Part shown: positions 52,777-60,122 of the stretch, one piece after another
Position numbering within the stretch: the stretch's first letter is position 1
Layout of the letters: every line of letters starts with the position of its first letter
Origin: Paenibacillus sp. sptzw28
GTDB lineage: Bacteria; Bacillota; Bacilli; Paenibacillales; Paenibacillaceae
DNA: 64,000 nucleotides
NCBI RefSeq assembly: GCF_019550795.1
Contig: NZ_CP080545.1
Coordinates: 2,561,501-2,625,500, forward strand
Direction: 5' to 3'
Translations under genes and position numbers: made by a program
Notes under the pieces: model-generated
Database searches by the model: none
The model's input: only the letters and a program-made list of their open reading frames with translations
Told to the model about the DNA's origin: nothing

Positions 52777-54240
52777 TTGAAAAATATTTTGCTTGTTAGC
52801 GATCTGGGAGGATTTCCCCCGTCACTGGAATCATTATCGAAGCTGGCGAATGTTTATGTCTATATTCCTCGTCCCAGTGCCGTAACCAAACCATATTTAG
52901 AAACAATCAACCGATATGCCCACGGGGTTCTGAAAGAAAGCACGGCCTATGCTTCCGGCGGATATAACCATCCTGATCGCGTCACTTTCACCGGGGCTCA
53001 GCCTTATTCGTTATCCGATGACCAAATGGTGGAAGCGATTATCAGAGCCGCAATGATTTTTGATGCGGAAGGCATCATCTTCGGCGGTGCGGAAAATATG
53101 GTACTCTCCGCGGCACGCGCGGCGGATGAGCTCGGTTTTCGCTCTGCAGATGCCAGTGCGGCCCAGAGGGCAAGGAGCAAGTTTTCTATGCGGGAGGCGT
53201 TCCGTCATGCGGGCGTACCGTCACCGGCATTTCGCCCCATATACGATGAAGAGGATTTGGCTGCCGCCGTACTGGAGCTTGGTTATCCTCTGATACTGAA
53301 GCCGACCTACTTGGCCTGCTCCATCGGCGTGACGCTGCTTGACGGTAGTCGCGACCCGGTCGAAGTGTTCCGCGAGGTACAGCAGAGTATTCGGGCAAAC
53401 ACCTGCGACTTGCTGTTGTTCAACGAAGAATGCCTGTTTCTTGTCGAAGAATACATGGAAGGCTGCAATGAGGATTGGTACGACAATCCCAACTTTGCTG
53501 ATTACGTCTCAGTGGAGGGGATGATGATTGACGGTCGTTACTACCCTATTGCGATTACGGACAAGACTCCTTTGCTTTCGTCGTTTACGGAAGCTGCGCA
53601 TATCGTGCCCAGCGTGTTGGATGCTGAAGCCCAAGCGATCATCGTGGATGCTTGCCGCAAAGCGAATGAGAGTCTCGGTCTTCGATTTTGCCCGACCCAT
53701 ACGGAGATCAAACTGATGAAAAACAGGCAAGTAGGCATTATTGAAACCGCTGCCCGCTTCGGTGGCTGGAATATTATTCCTCAAATTAATGACGTTTTTG
53801 GTCTTGACCTGACAAAGGCATGGGCCGAAACGCTTCTTCATGGCAGCACATCGGAGATGCCGGACAAGCTGTTGACCTATGCCGATAAATCCCGCTGCAA
53901 TGTCCGTATCTATCTGGAGGACGATCCATTTACCGATAACCGGAAGAAATATCGATACTTTGGACATGAAAGGTTGGACAGTTTACTTGAGCCTGATGTT
54001 AAGGTCAGCACCGAAGTCGAAATTCCCATGGGTACAGTTGTTAGCTGCATCCCGCAGCAGAATGCAATGAGCTTTGTTTCCACTCTGGATCTGGAGGCAC
54101 CGGACACGTGGTCTCTCAGCAGGACGGTCCGTAATATCCGCCGCGGTATCAAGTTGAAAGTCACCGAACTGGAATCCGAAGAGGCTCTGACAGATTCGTC
54201 GAAGCAGCAAGGAGAGAAGGTAACGCAGCTGGCCAAATAA
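52777..54240 (+). CDS. ATP-grasp ligase 2
   Basis: A second ATP-grasp ligase, 487 aa, longer at the C-terminus than ligase 1. ATP-binding motifs are LELGYPLILKPTYLACSIGV (about 170-190) and the metal site VGIIETAARFGGWN. The start TTG at 52777 is behind GAGGAGAGGAAG; the frame extends to 52741 without support. It closes the operon, before a terminator. Two ligases suggest two amide bonds or two alternative substrates. Confidence 0.86.
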   Translation: MKNILLVSDLGGFPPSLESLSKLANVYVYIPRPSAVTKPYLETINRYAHGVLKESTAYASGGYNHPDRVTFTGAQPYSLSDDQMVEAIIRAAMIFDAEGIIFGGAENMVLSAARAADELGFRSADASAAQRARSKFSMREAFRHAGVPSPAFRPIYDEEDLAAAVLELGYPLILKPTYLACSIGVTLLDGSRDPVEVFREVQQSIRANTCDLLLFNEECLFLVEEYMEGCNEDWYDNPNFADYVSVEGMMIDGRYYPIAITDKTPLLSSFTEAAHIVPSVLDAEAQAIIVDACRKANESLGLRFCPTHTEIKLMKNRQVGIIETAARFGGWNIIPQINDVFGLDLTKAWAETLLHGSTSEMPDKLLTYADKSRCNVRIYLEDDPFTDNRKKYRYFGHERLDSLLEPDVKVSTEVEIPMGTVVSCIPQQNAMSFVSTLDLEAPDTWSLSRTVRNIRRGIKLKVTELESEEALTDSSKQQGEKVTQLAK

Positions 54241-54250
54241 CAACAACATT

Positions 54251-54290
54251 CCAACGTTCCCGCCATGAGTGGGAACGTTGGTTATTTTAT
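54251..54290 (+). terminator. Terminator of the biosynthetic operon
   Basis: The perfect 11-bp stem CCAACGTTCCC/GGGAACGTTGG (54251-54261, 54271-54281) is followed by a T-rich TTATTTTAT tract. It ends the trpC-to-ligase transcript. Confidence 0.8.
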
Positions 54291-54339
54291 GCGTTAATAG
54301 TTCGTCTTGTTGATCATGGGATAATACTTGGAGCAGAAT

Positions 54340-54386
54340 AAGGGGCGAGCCGTCACCATGGGGTGTTTTCGGCTTGAGCGCCCCTT
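54340..54386 (+). other. Long structured hairpin in the intergenic gap
   Basis: AAGGGGCG-AGCCG (54340-54352) pairs with CGGCT (54370-54374) and CGCCCCTT (54379-54386), with a four-base bulge and an apical CACC/GGTG helix. There is no T-run, so it is not a typical terminator. The rest of 54291-54550 holds a possible AT-rich promoter ahead of the next gene and nothing else that I can see. Confidence 0.4.
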
Positions 54387-54550
54387 CTTGGTGATTTTAG
54401 CGTCATAAATCCGACTGGAATTATCACCAACAATTGTATAGTGTGATATAGTTAGAAGTAGGTGTGAGCTGAAGGCGGGGACGGATTTGCCTAAGGCTCA
54501 TTTTTGTATAAATAAACACAAAAGACGATTAAAATCAGGAGGTAGTTTGT

Positions 54551-55036
54551 ATGAACGTCGCAATTATCGAAAAGCCTGAGGTTAAAGCCATTGTGTTAAA
54601 ATCAAATCAGAACGGCCGTGATGTAAGACAAGCCTGGAAGCAAATCCAGGAATTATTAATTGGTTATCCGACCAGATATAATAAAGAGTACGGTTATGTT
54701 TTTATTCCGGAATGGCAGTGGTCTACGGGAGTTCATACACTTTGGGTCGGCGTTGAGGTGGACTCTTTTGAATATGTTCCAATTGAAGTCGAGAGATTTA
54801 TCATTCCTTCAAGAAAATACGCCAAACTTACTGTCAATGGTGGACGTGAAGAGATGAATTCCGCTTACAACTATTTGAATGAATGGTTTAAGGACAATGG
54901 GTGTGAAAGAGATGTGGCGGAGGGATCATTCAGCCTAGAGGTGAATCGGCTTAAACCAACCAATCCGTTTCTCATTCCGGCAGATGAGATTGATCGTTTT
55001 GATTTTGATGTCTATGCGCCAATTAAGATTTCATAA
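54551..55036 (+). CDS. GyrI-like effector-binding domain protein
   Basis: A 161-aa stand-alone effector-binding (AraC C-terminal/GyrI) domain. The fold pattern is visible in GYVFIPEWQWSTGVHTLWVG and VPIEVERFIIPSRKYAKL. Such proteins bind small molecules or drugs and may protect gyrase or sequester toxins. The strong ribosome-binding site AGGAGG precedes the ATG. It is followed three bases later by the Amj gene, so they may be co-transcribed. Confidence 0.75.
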   Translation: MNVAIIEKPEVKAIVLKSNQNGRDVRQAWKQIQELLIGYPTRYNKEYGYVFIPEWQWSTGVHTLWVGVEVDSFEYVPIEVERFIIPSRKYAKLTVNGGREEMNSAYNYLNEWFKDNGCERDVAEGSFSLEVNRLKPTNPFLIPADEIDRFDFDVYAPIKIS

Positions 55037-55038
55037 AT

Positions 55039-55842
55039 TTGCTAGCTAATATGACTTATAGTCTAATTGTCGTATTTATTCTAACGATGGTCATCCACAC
55101 TGCCGAAACATTGTCTTATTCCGTACGTTTTGCCGGGGTAAAGCTAAACAAAATTGCTGTTGCTTTATCACTTACAGGCATCATTGTCCTGGTTTCAAGA
55201 ACGGCAAACCTCATCCAAGCTCCATTAACGGCAAAATTTGTTGACCATGCAAAAGTCGATCCATCGTTTCATTTAATCAGCCATCTGAGATTCATTATAT
55301 TGGCTTCATCTGTGGGAACATTGCTTGCCATCGTTCTGTTTCCAACGTTTATAAGTGTGTTTGGAAGAATAATTTCAAGGTTGGAAGTTGCAGGTTCCAT
55401 TCCTAAATTAATAACGGGTGTCACCATCGGCCAACTGATTAAAACCAAACATTATATAAAGCGGCCATCATTTAAACTTCATTATTTCAGGTATCTGGAC
55501 ATCCCTAAGAGATTCCTTGCATTCAATATATTTGCAACCGCATTTTATACGGTAGGAGTATTATCCTCTCTGTATGCCGCGCATTTATTACCGCAGTTCA
55601 GCACAACGGCTTCGCAAGCGTCAGGGATCATCAATGGGATTGCAACGATTCTGTTAACCATCTTTATTGATCCTCAGTTAGGCCTAATTACAGATAAAGC
55701 AATCAATAACGAACAATACCGGGATCAGCTAGGCAGAATATACATATTGTTAATGGTTTCCAGATTTCTTGGGACGTTGCTGGCACAATTTATATTGATC
55801 CCTGCAGCTTACTTTATTAGCATGGTTGTGAAGCTTATTTGA
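55039..55842 (+). CDS. amj: Lipid II flippase of the Amj family
   Basis: Alternative lipid II flippase (YdaH in B. subtilis) that moves the peptidoglycan precursor across the membrane. The 267-aa protein matches the family length and has about six membrane helices, with the signature AETLSYSVRFAGVKLNKIAV near the N-terminus. Start is TTG (55039) or ATG (55051); neither has a good ribosome-binding site, so it probably relies on coupling with the upstream gene. Confidence 0.82.
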   Translation: MLANMTYSLIVVFILTMVIHTAETLSYSVRFAGVKLNKIAVALSLTGIIVLVSRTANLIQAPLTAKFVDHAKVDPSFHLISHLRFIILASSVGTLLAIVLFPTFISVFGRIISRLEVAGSIPKLITGVTIGQLIKTKHYIKRPSFKLHYFRYLDIPKRFLAFNIFATAFYTVGVLSSLYAAHLLPQFSTTASQASGIINGIATILLTIFIDPQLGLITDKAINNEQYRDQLGRIYILLMVSRFLGTLLAQFILIPAAYFISMVVKLI

Positions 55843-55889
55843 ATAATACAAACAAGAAAAACGCAGAAGTCATTTACCGGAGGTAACGC

Positions 55890-56228
55890 ATGGAAAGAAA
55901 GTTAGTTAAAGCAGGAATATACGGTTTACTTCTCGGCCTTTTATTTTCAATAATATACCACCCGGACATCATAAGTCTTAATAATAATGGTGCTTATTCG
56001 GGTTATGTTGTGCCAATGAGAGAGTATATGTTTAAAGTATTACGTACTGCGATCAAGATCTGTTTTGCTTCTATAATAGTCGCGGCCTTGGTTGAATATT
56101 ATAAAAGTCTGCCAAAAGGTGAATATAGTATTAAACAATTTGTGCTAGGAATCATAAAATCGCTTATCATCGGAACGGTACTATTTCTAATCGTGTTTTA
56201 CATTATTGGTATTCTGACGCACAATTAA
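55890..56228 (+). CDS. Small membrane protein, unknown
   Basis: A 112-aa protein with three hydrophobic helices (about 8-25, 53-70 and 88-108). I do not recognise a family. The ribosome-binding site GGAGG precedes the ATG. The gene is in an accessory run of same-strand genes after amj. Confidence 0.6.
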   Translation: MERKLVKAGIYGLLLGLLFSIIYHPDIISLNNNGAYSGYVVPMREYMFKVLRTAIKICFASIIVAALVEYYKSLPKGEYSIKQFVLGIIKSLIIGTVLFLIVFYIIGILTHN

Positions 56229-56247
56229 AGAAACAAGGAGCATCCAT

Positions 56248-56904
56248 ATGATTGAAGCTTTTATATTTGATATGGACGGCGTCATTATCGACAGTGAACC
56301 TATCCATTTTGACGTTGATGTACAGACTTTAGATTACTTTGGAACGACTATTAAGAAAGAGGCATTGGAGAAATACGTGGGGATGACTAACCCGGAGATG
56401 TGGGGGTTGATCAGGCAGGAATACAATATCATGCAGTCTGTCGATGAAATTATTGAGTATCAATTAGCGAATAAAATCACCATATTGCAAACATTGAATA
56501 TCGAGCCGATCGATGGAATCTGGGAGTTGATTATTGAGCTCAAGCAAAATAATATCCCTATAGGGCTTGCCTCGTCTTCACCTAGAGTATTTATTGAAGC
56601 AGTGCTAAAGAAATTTACCATTTCCGAATTCTTTGATTGCATAATCAGTGGGGAAGAAGTGAACAAGGGTAAGCCTGCGCCGGATATATATCTTGAAGCT
56701 GCCAAACTTTTAGGTGCCGGCCCAAGAAATTGTATGGTCCTCGAGGACTCCAGGAATGGAGTTGCGGCTGCAAAGGCTGCCGGAATGCGCTGTGTAGGTT
56801 ATATTAATCCGAATTCCGGAAATCAAGATCTATCGGGGGCGGATTTAATTATAAGATCGGTCAGAGATTTGAATGTCTCAATTATTTCAAGGGAAATGAT
56901 ATAG
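56248..56904 (+). CDS. HAD-family hydrolase, beta-phosphoglucomutase-like
   Basis: A 218-aa phosphatase/mutase. HAD motif I is FDMDGVIIDSEP (D8, D10), motif II is ASSSPR, motif III includes the lysine in GKPAPDIYLEA, and motif IV is LEDSRNGVAAA. The cap domain at about 18-80 is of the C1 type, as in beta-phosphoglucomutase and 2-deoxyglucose-6-phosphatases. The ribosome-binding site AAGGAG is six bases before the ATG. Substrate unknown. Confidence 0.88.
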   Translation: MIEAFIFDMDGVIIDSEPIHFDVDVQTLDYFGTTIKKEALEKYVGMTNPEMWGLIRQEYNIMQSVDEIIEYQLANKITILQTLNIEPIDGIWELIIELKQNNIPIGLASSSPRVFIEAVLKKFTISEFFDCIISGEEVNKGKPAPDIYLEAAKLLGAGPRNCMVLEDSRNGVAAAKAAGMRCVGYINPNSGNQDLSGADLIIRSVRDLNVSIISREMI

Positions 56905-56929
56905 GATTTGTTGAACGGAGGAATAGCCC

Positions 56930-57388
56930 ATGAGAGAGCTGAAATTAGTCGATGCAGCCCCGGACAACACCGATTTGGCTCGGTTGATCAAGAAGCTTGA
57001 TGAGGATCTCCTGCAGAGATACCCGGCGGATGAGATATTCGGGGTAGACTTTGACGATCCGAATATTAATGAAGTTGCCTTCATAATTGCTTATTCCGGT
57101 GAAATTCCTGTCGGGTGCGGTGCGATTCGGCCGATTGACGATGACAGCACTGAATTAAAGAGGTTTTTCGTTGAACGGGAATATCGAAACAAAGGAATAG
57201 CAAAGCAGATATTATCCGCATTAGAAGCAAAAGCCAAAGGACTGGGGTTTAACTGCATACGGCTGGAAGCGGGGACGAAACAGCCGGAAGCTCTAAGTTT
57301 TTATATCAAGCACGGCTACTATGAAATAGATAAATTCGGTGAATACATAGAATGTGAATCGAGTCTTTGTTACGAGAAACGGATATAG
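56930..57388 (+). CDS. GNAT N-acetyltransferase
   Basis: A 152-aa acetyltransferase with the acetyl-CoA loop VEREYRNKGIAKQILSALEA (about 85-105) and an EALSFYIKHGYYEID helix. The ribosome-binding site GGAGG is seven bases before the ATG. The tail overlaps the start of the next gene's frame. Acceptor unknown. Confidence 0.84.
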   Translation: MRELKLVDAAPDNTDLARLIKKLDEDLLQRYPADEIFGVDFDDPNINEVAFIIAYSGEIPVGCGAIRPIDDDSTELKRFFVEREYRNKGIAKQILSALEAKAKGLGFNCIRLEAGTKQPEALSFYIKHGYYEIDKFGEYIECESSLCYEKRI

Positions 57389-57399
57389 TGGGAGACATC

Positions 57400-57948
57400 A
57401 TGCTGGAAAACAGGTTGAAACAATATTTGTCGGAGAATGAAGCTATCTTGAGGGACTTACGACTGGTAAGGGGTATGAATTTACCTCAATGCTTTATCGG
57501 GGCAGGTTATATAAGAAGTTATATCTGGGATCGACTGCACGGGATTACGCACCGGGAGATACATAATGATATCGATGTTGTCTATTACGATACCGCTGTT
57601 CGATCGGAAGACCGCGAGAAGGAATTGGAGCTCGAGCTTATCAGGCAAACCGGGAATCCTAAATGGTCGGTGAAGAACCAAGCCAGAATGCATGTTAGAA
57701 ATGATGAGAATCCATATGGATCAACGGAAGATGCGATAAGCAGATGGCCGGAAACGGTCACTGCTATAGGAGCAAGAATTAATGAAGAGGGCAATATTGA
57801 GATATGCGCTCCCTATGGGTTGGACGATCTGTTTAATATGATTGTAAGGCGAAGCCCGTTATTCAAGAATAGACATCATTATCTGGAACGAATAGCTAAA
57901 AAAGATTGGAAGAAGAATTGGCCTTTGATAACCATAGTGGAAGAGTGA
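57400..57948 (+). CDS. Nucleotidyltransferase-family protein (NTP_transf_6 type)
   Basis: A 182-aa protein of the minimal nucleotidyltransferase group formerly called DUF925. GAGYIRSYIWDRLHG and the metal-binding HNDIDVVYYD (about 55-66) give the family. It probably transfers nucleotides to a small molecule or protein; the target is not known. The ATG at 57400 has GGGAG behind it; the frame begins earlier inside the GNAT gene. Confidence 0.75.
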   Translation: MLENRLKQYLSENEAILRDLRLVRGMNLPQCFIGAGYIRSYIWDRLHGITHREIHNDIDVVYYDTAVRSEDREKELELELIRQTGNPKWSVKNQARMHVRNDENPYGSTEDAISRWPETVTAIGARINEEGNIEICAPYGLDDLFNMIVRRSPLFKNRHHYLERIAKKDWKKNWPLITIVEE

Positions 57949-57985
57949 GTCCGGGTCTGTCCATTTCTTCTGGGAGTGATAATAG

Positions 57986-58717
57986 ATGGCGTTTTTATCA
58001 GGAGCAGCAAACAACAATGGGATAAACATCAACTATTATGATTCGGTTGGTTCGGGCCAATCTCTGGCTCCCGTACTGATTTGCCCCGGCTTATCGGAAA
58101 CGGCGGAGGAATATTTGGATCTGCTTGAGTATTTGCTTCCGAGAAGAGGTGTAGTTCTCTCGTTCCGTGGTAGGGGGAAGAGCGATACACCATTAGAAGG
58201 TTACGACCTCCAGGATCATATTACAGATATAGGCAGGGTCATTCAACACGCGGGCCTGACTAAATACCACTTGCTCGGGAACTCCAGAGGAGCTTCTTAT
58301 GCTTTGAAGTTCGCACAAGAGCGAGAACAGGCTAATCATGTGCTTTCGCTCACTTTAATTGATTATCCGCCTGAGCATAGACAGATGCCGCCGGGATGGG
58401 CTGAGGATTACATAAACAATTATTTGATTCCTTTTGACAGGCTAGGCAACATTCGTGCGGAAGCCGTATGGGGAATTCAACGAGATTCGGCCCAAATAGC
58501 ATTGGATCATAAAATGAAGCTTCCAGCGCTTGTTATCAGAGGGCTGCTCGAGGGCTCCCTGATATCGGACCACGATCTGAACAAATATAAGGAAATCTTC
58601 CGAAACCTTACCGTACACGAATTTGCAAACTCCGGCCACAATATAAGGACCTCAGAGAAAGAGCAGCTCGAAAAGTCAATAGCTGATTTTCTGAGCAGTT
58701 CGGAGAAAGGTGGTTAG
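57986..58717 (+). CDS. Alpha/beta hydrolase
   Basis: A 243-aa hydrolase of the alpha/beta fold. The nucleophile elbow is LGNSRG (S100), the oxyanion region is around CPGLSETAEEYL (about 35-45), and the final histidine lies in FANSGHNIR. The substrate may be an ester or thioester. The ribosome-binding site GGGAG lies eight bases before the ATG. Next to PurO-like and nucleotidyltransferase genes with no clear theme. Confidence 0.86.
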   Translation: MAFLSGAANNNGININYYDSVGSGQSLAPVLICPGLSETAEEYLDLLEYLLPRRGVVLSFRGRGKSDTPLEGYDLQDHITDIGRVIQHAGLTKYHLLGNSRGASYALKFAQEREQANHVLSLTLIDYPPEHRQMPPGWAEDYINNYLIPFDRLGNIRAEAVWGIQRDSAQIALDHKMKLPALVIRGLLEGSLISDHDLNKYKEIFRNLTVHEFANSGHNIRTSEKEQLEKSIADFLSSSEKGG

Positions 58718-58725
58718 TAAAAGCG

Positions 58726-59448
58726 ATGAATATGAATGAAATATTGCAGGCAAACAAGGAGAAGCTTCAAGCCAACAGCTACCCGGGCAGAGGGATAATT
58801 ATTGGCATGACGCCCTCCGGGGAGCATTATGTCCAAGTTTACTGGATCATGGGGAGAAGCGAGAACAGCAGAAACCGGATCTTCGAGCTCGAAGGGGATT
58901 TTGTGAAAAACAAGGCCTATGACGAAGCCAAAATGACCGATCCTTCCTTAATCATCTACTATCCCTTAAAGAGTACAAGCGGGATGCATATTATTACCAA
59001 CGGGGACCAGACCGATACGATATATAACGGACTGAACGATAATGAAACATTTGAGAGTTCCTTATTCAAACGGGAATACGAGCCGGATCCCCCGCATTTT
59101 ACACCAAGGATATCCGGGATTATAAACACGGAACAACGGGGTTACAAATTATCGATTTTGAAGAGTGCCCAAGGCCGTCCGCAGGTGTGCGTAAGAAATT
59201 TCTACAGCTACAATGCATTCATACCGGGTGAAGGTCACTGCATCCATACTTATGACGGTGAGCTTAATGGGAGGCTGATCTCATTTAATGGAGAGCCGTT
59301 CATTCTTCCATTGTTCGACGGGTTACAGGAAGTCAAGGAGTATTACTGGAATTTGCTTAACCCGGCTAACAGAATATCGCTATTGGTAAAATTCATTCGG
59401 ACAACCGATTGTGAAACGAGCATAACGATCGTTAATAAGAATTATTAG
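58726..59448 (+). CDS. PurO-like IMP cyclohydrolase family protein
   Basis: A 240-aa protein of the COG3363 family, whose archaeal members (PurO) close the purine ring to form IMP. The N-terminus YPGRGIIIGMTPSGEHYVQV and MGRSENSRNRIFE are the family hallmarks, and EGHCIHTYDGELNG lies near the C-terminus. Firmicutes usually make IMP with PurH, so this homologue may be accessory or act on a related substrate. It starts nine bases after the hydrolase stop; a terminator follows. Confidence 0.75.
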   Translation: MNMNEILQANKEKLQANSYPGRGIIIGMTPSGEHYVQVYWIMGRSENSRNRIFELEGDFVKNKAYDEAKMTDPSLIIYYPLKSTSGMHIITNGDQTDTIYNGLNDNETFESSLFKREYEPDPPHFTPRISGIINTEQRGYKLSILKSAQGRPQVCVRNFYSYNAFIPGEGHCIHTYDGELNGRLISFNGEPFILPLFDGLQEVKEYYWNLLNPANRISLLVKFIRTTDCETSITIVNKNY

Positions 59449-59470
59449 GTTTAGCGGCATCGACGCCGGG

Positions 59471-59495
59471 GCCATCTCATGAGAGATGGCTTTTA
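59471..59495 (+). terminator. Terminator after the PurO-like gene
   Basis: GCCATCTC (59471-59478) pairs with GAGATGGC (59483-59490), followed by TTTTAC. The hairpin is short but well formed. Confidence 0.8.
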
Positions 59496-59594
59496 CTGAT
59501 TTTAAAGATTAAGGAATTATTTATTGGCTTAATCAAGGTTTCAGGATTTATAATAAATAAGGGCTTTAAATGACCAAGACTGGAGAATTCATAG

Positions 59595-60080
59595 ATGCGC
59601 AGATTCATTATCCTCTGTTTATTCGCCGGCTGCCTTCAAATCGTAACGGCCTGTTCCTATGTGAAAGGCGGCAGCGGCACAATGGTCGATGATTATAAGG
59701 ACGGATATGGTAAACCTGACGGGTATTACGCGAAGGAAGTTATGATTGCTTACGAGCAGTCCATCATAGAAGCAATTAATCAAAATAAGTTTTCGCTTGT
59801 TGAAGGGCTGCTCGATGAGGACGGCCCCCTGTATCAAGATCAGCAAAAACTTGTCAAACATTTAAATGAGAAGAAAATAAAAGAAAAGCTGATTCGCTAC
59901 CAAATCCGCAGCATTCAGAAAACAAACGGAGTGTACAAATTTTATGTTGTTGAGAACACTGAACTGTACCATCCGGACAGAGAGCCAGAAGTAAATGAAT
60001 ATTATTGGATCTATACCGTAATTGAGAATCCGGAGAAGAAGGAAGCAAAGGTCCATAGTATCGAGAAATGGGATCGATAA
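59595..60080 (+). CDS. Small lipoprotein, unknown
   Basis: A 161-aa exported lipoprotein. The lipobox VTAC follows a hydrophobic signal (residues 1-20). The mature domain (about 45-160) resembles the NTF2-like TcaA/YvbJ-type extracellular domain (VEGLLDEDGPLYQDQQKLV), though this is only a suggestion. GGAG precedes the ATG. It lies ahead of the pseudo-PyrD operon with a 42-base gap. Confidence 0.65.
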   Translation: MRRFIILCLFAGCLQIVTACSYVKGGSGTMVDDYKDGYGKPDGYYAKEVMIAYEQSIIEAINQNKFSLVEGLLDEDGPLYQDQQKLVKHLNEKKIKEKLIRYQIRSIQKTNGVYKFYVVENTELYHPDREPEVNEYYWIYTVIENPEKKEAKVHSIEKWDR

Positions 60081-60122
60081 ACCGGAATCCGGCAGTTAAA
60101 GCTGATGGGAGGAGGTCGCTGC

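Noticed and set aside
36120..54240. Reading the operon as a surface-polysaccharide locus
   Set aside because: UDP-sugar dehydrogenase, Gfo/Idh and DegT genes would fit, but no glycosyltransferase, polymerase or flippase is present, while ATP-grasp ligases and small-molecule exporters are.
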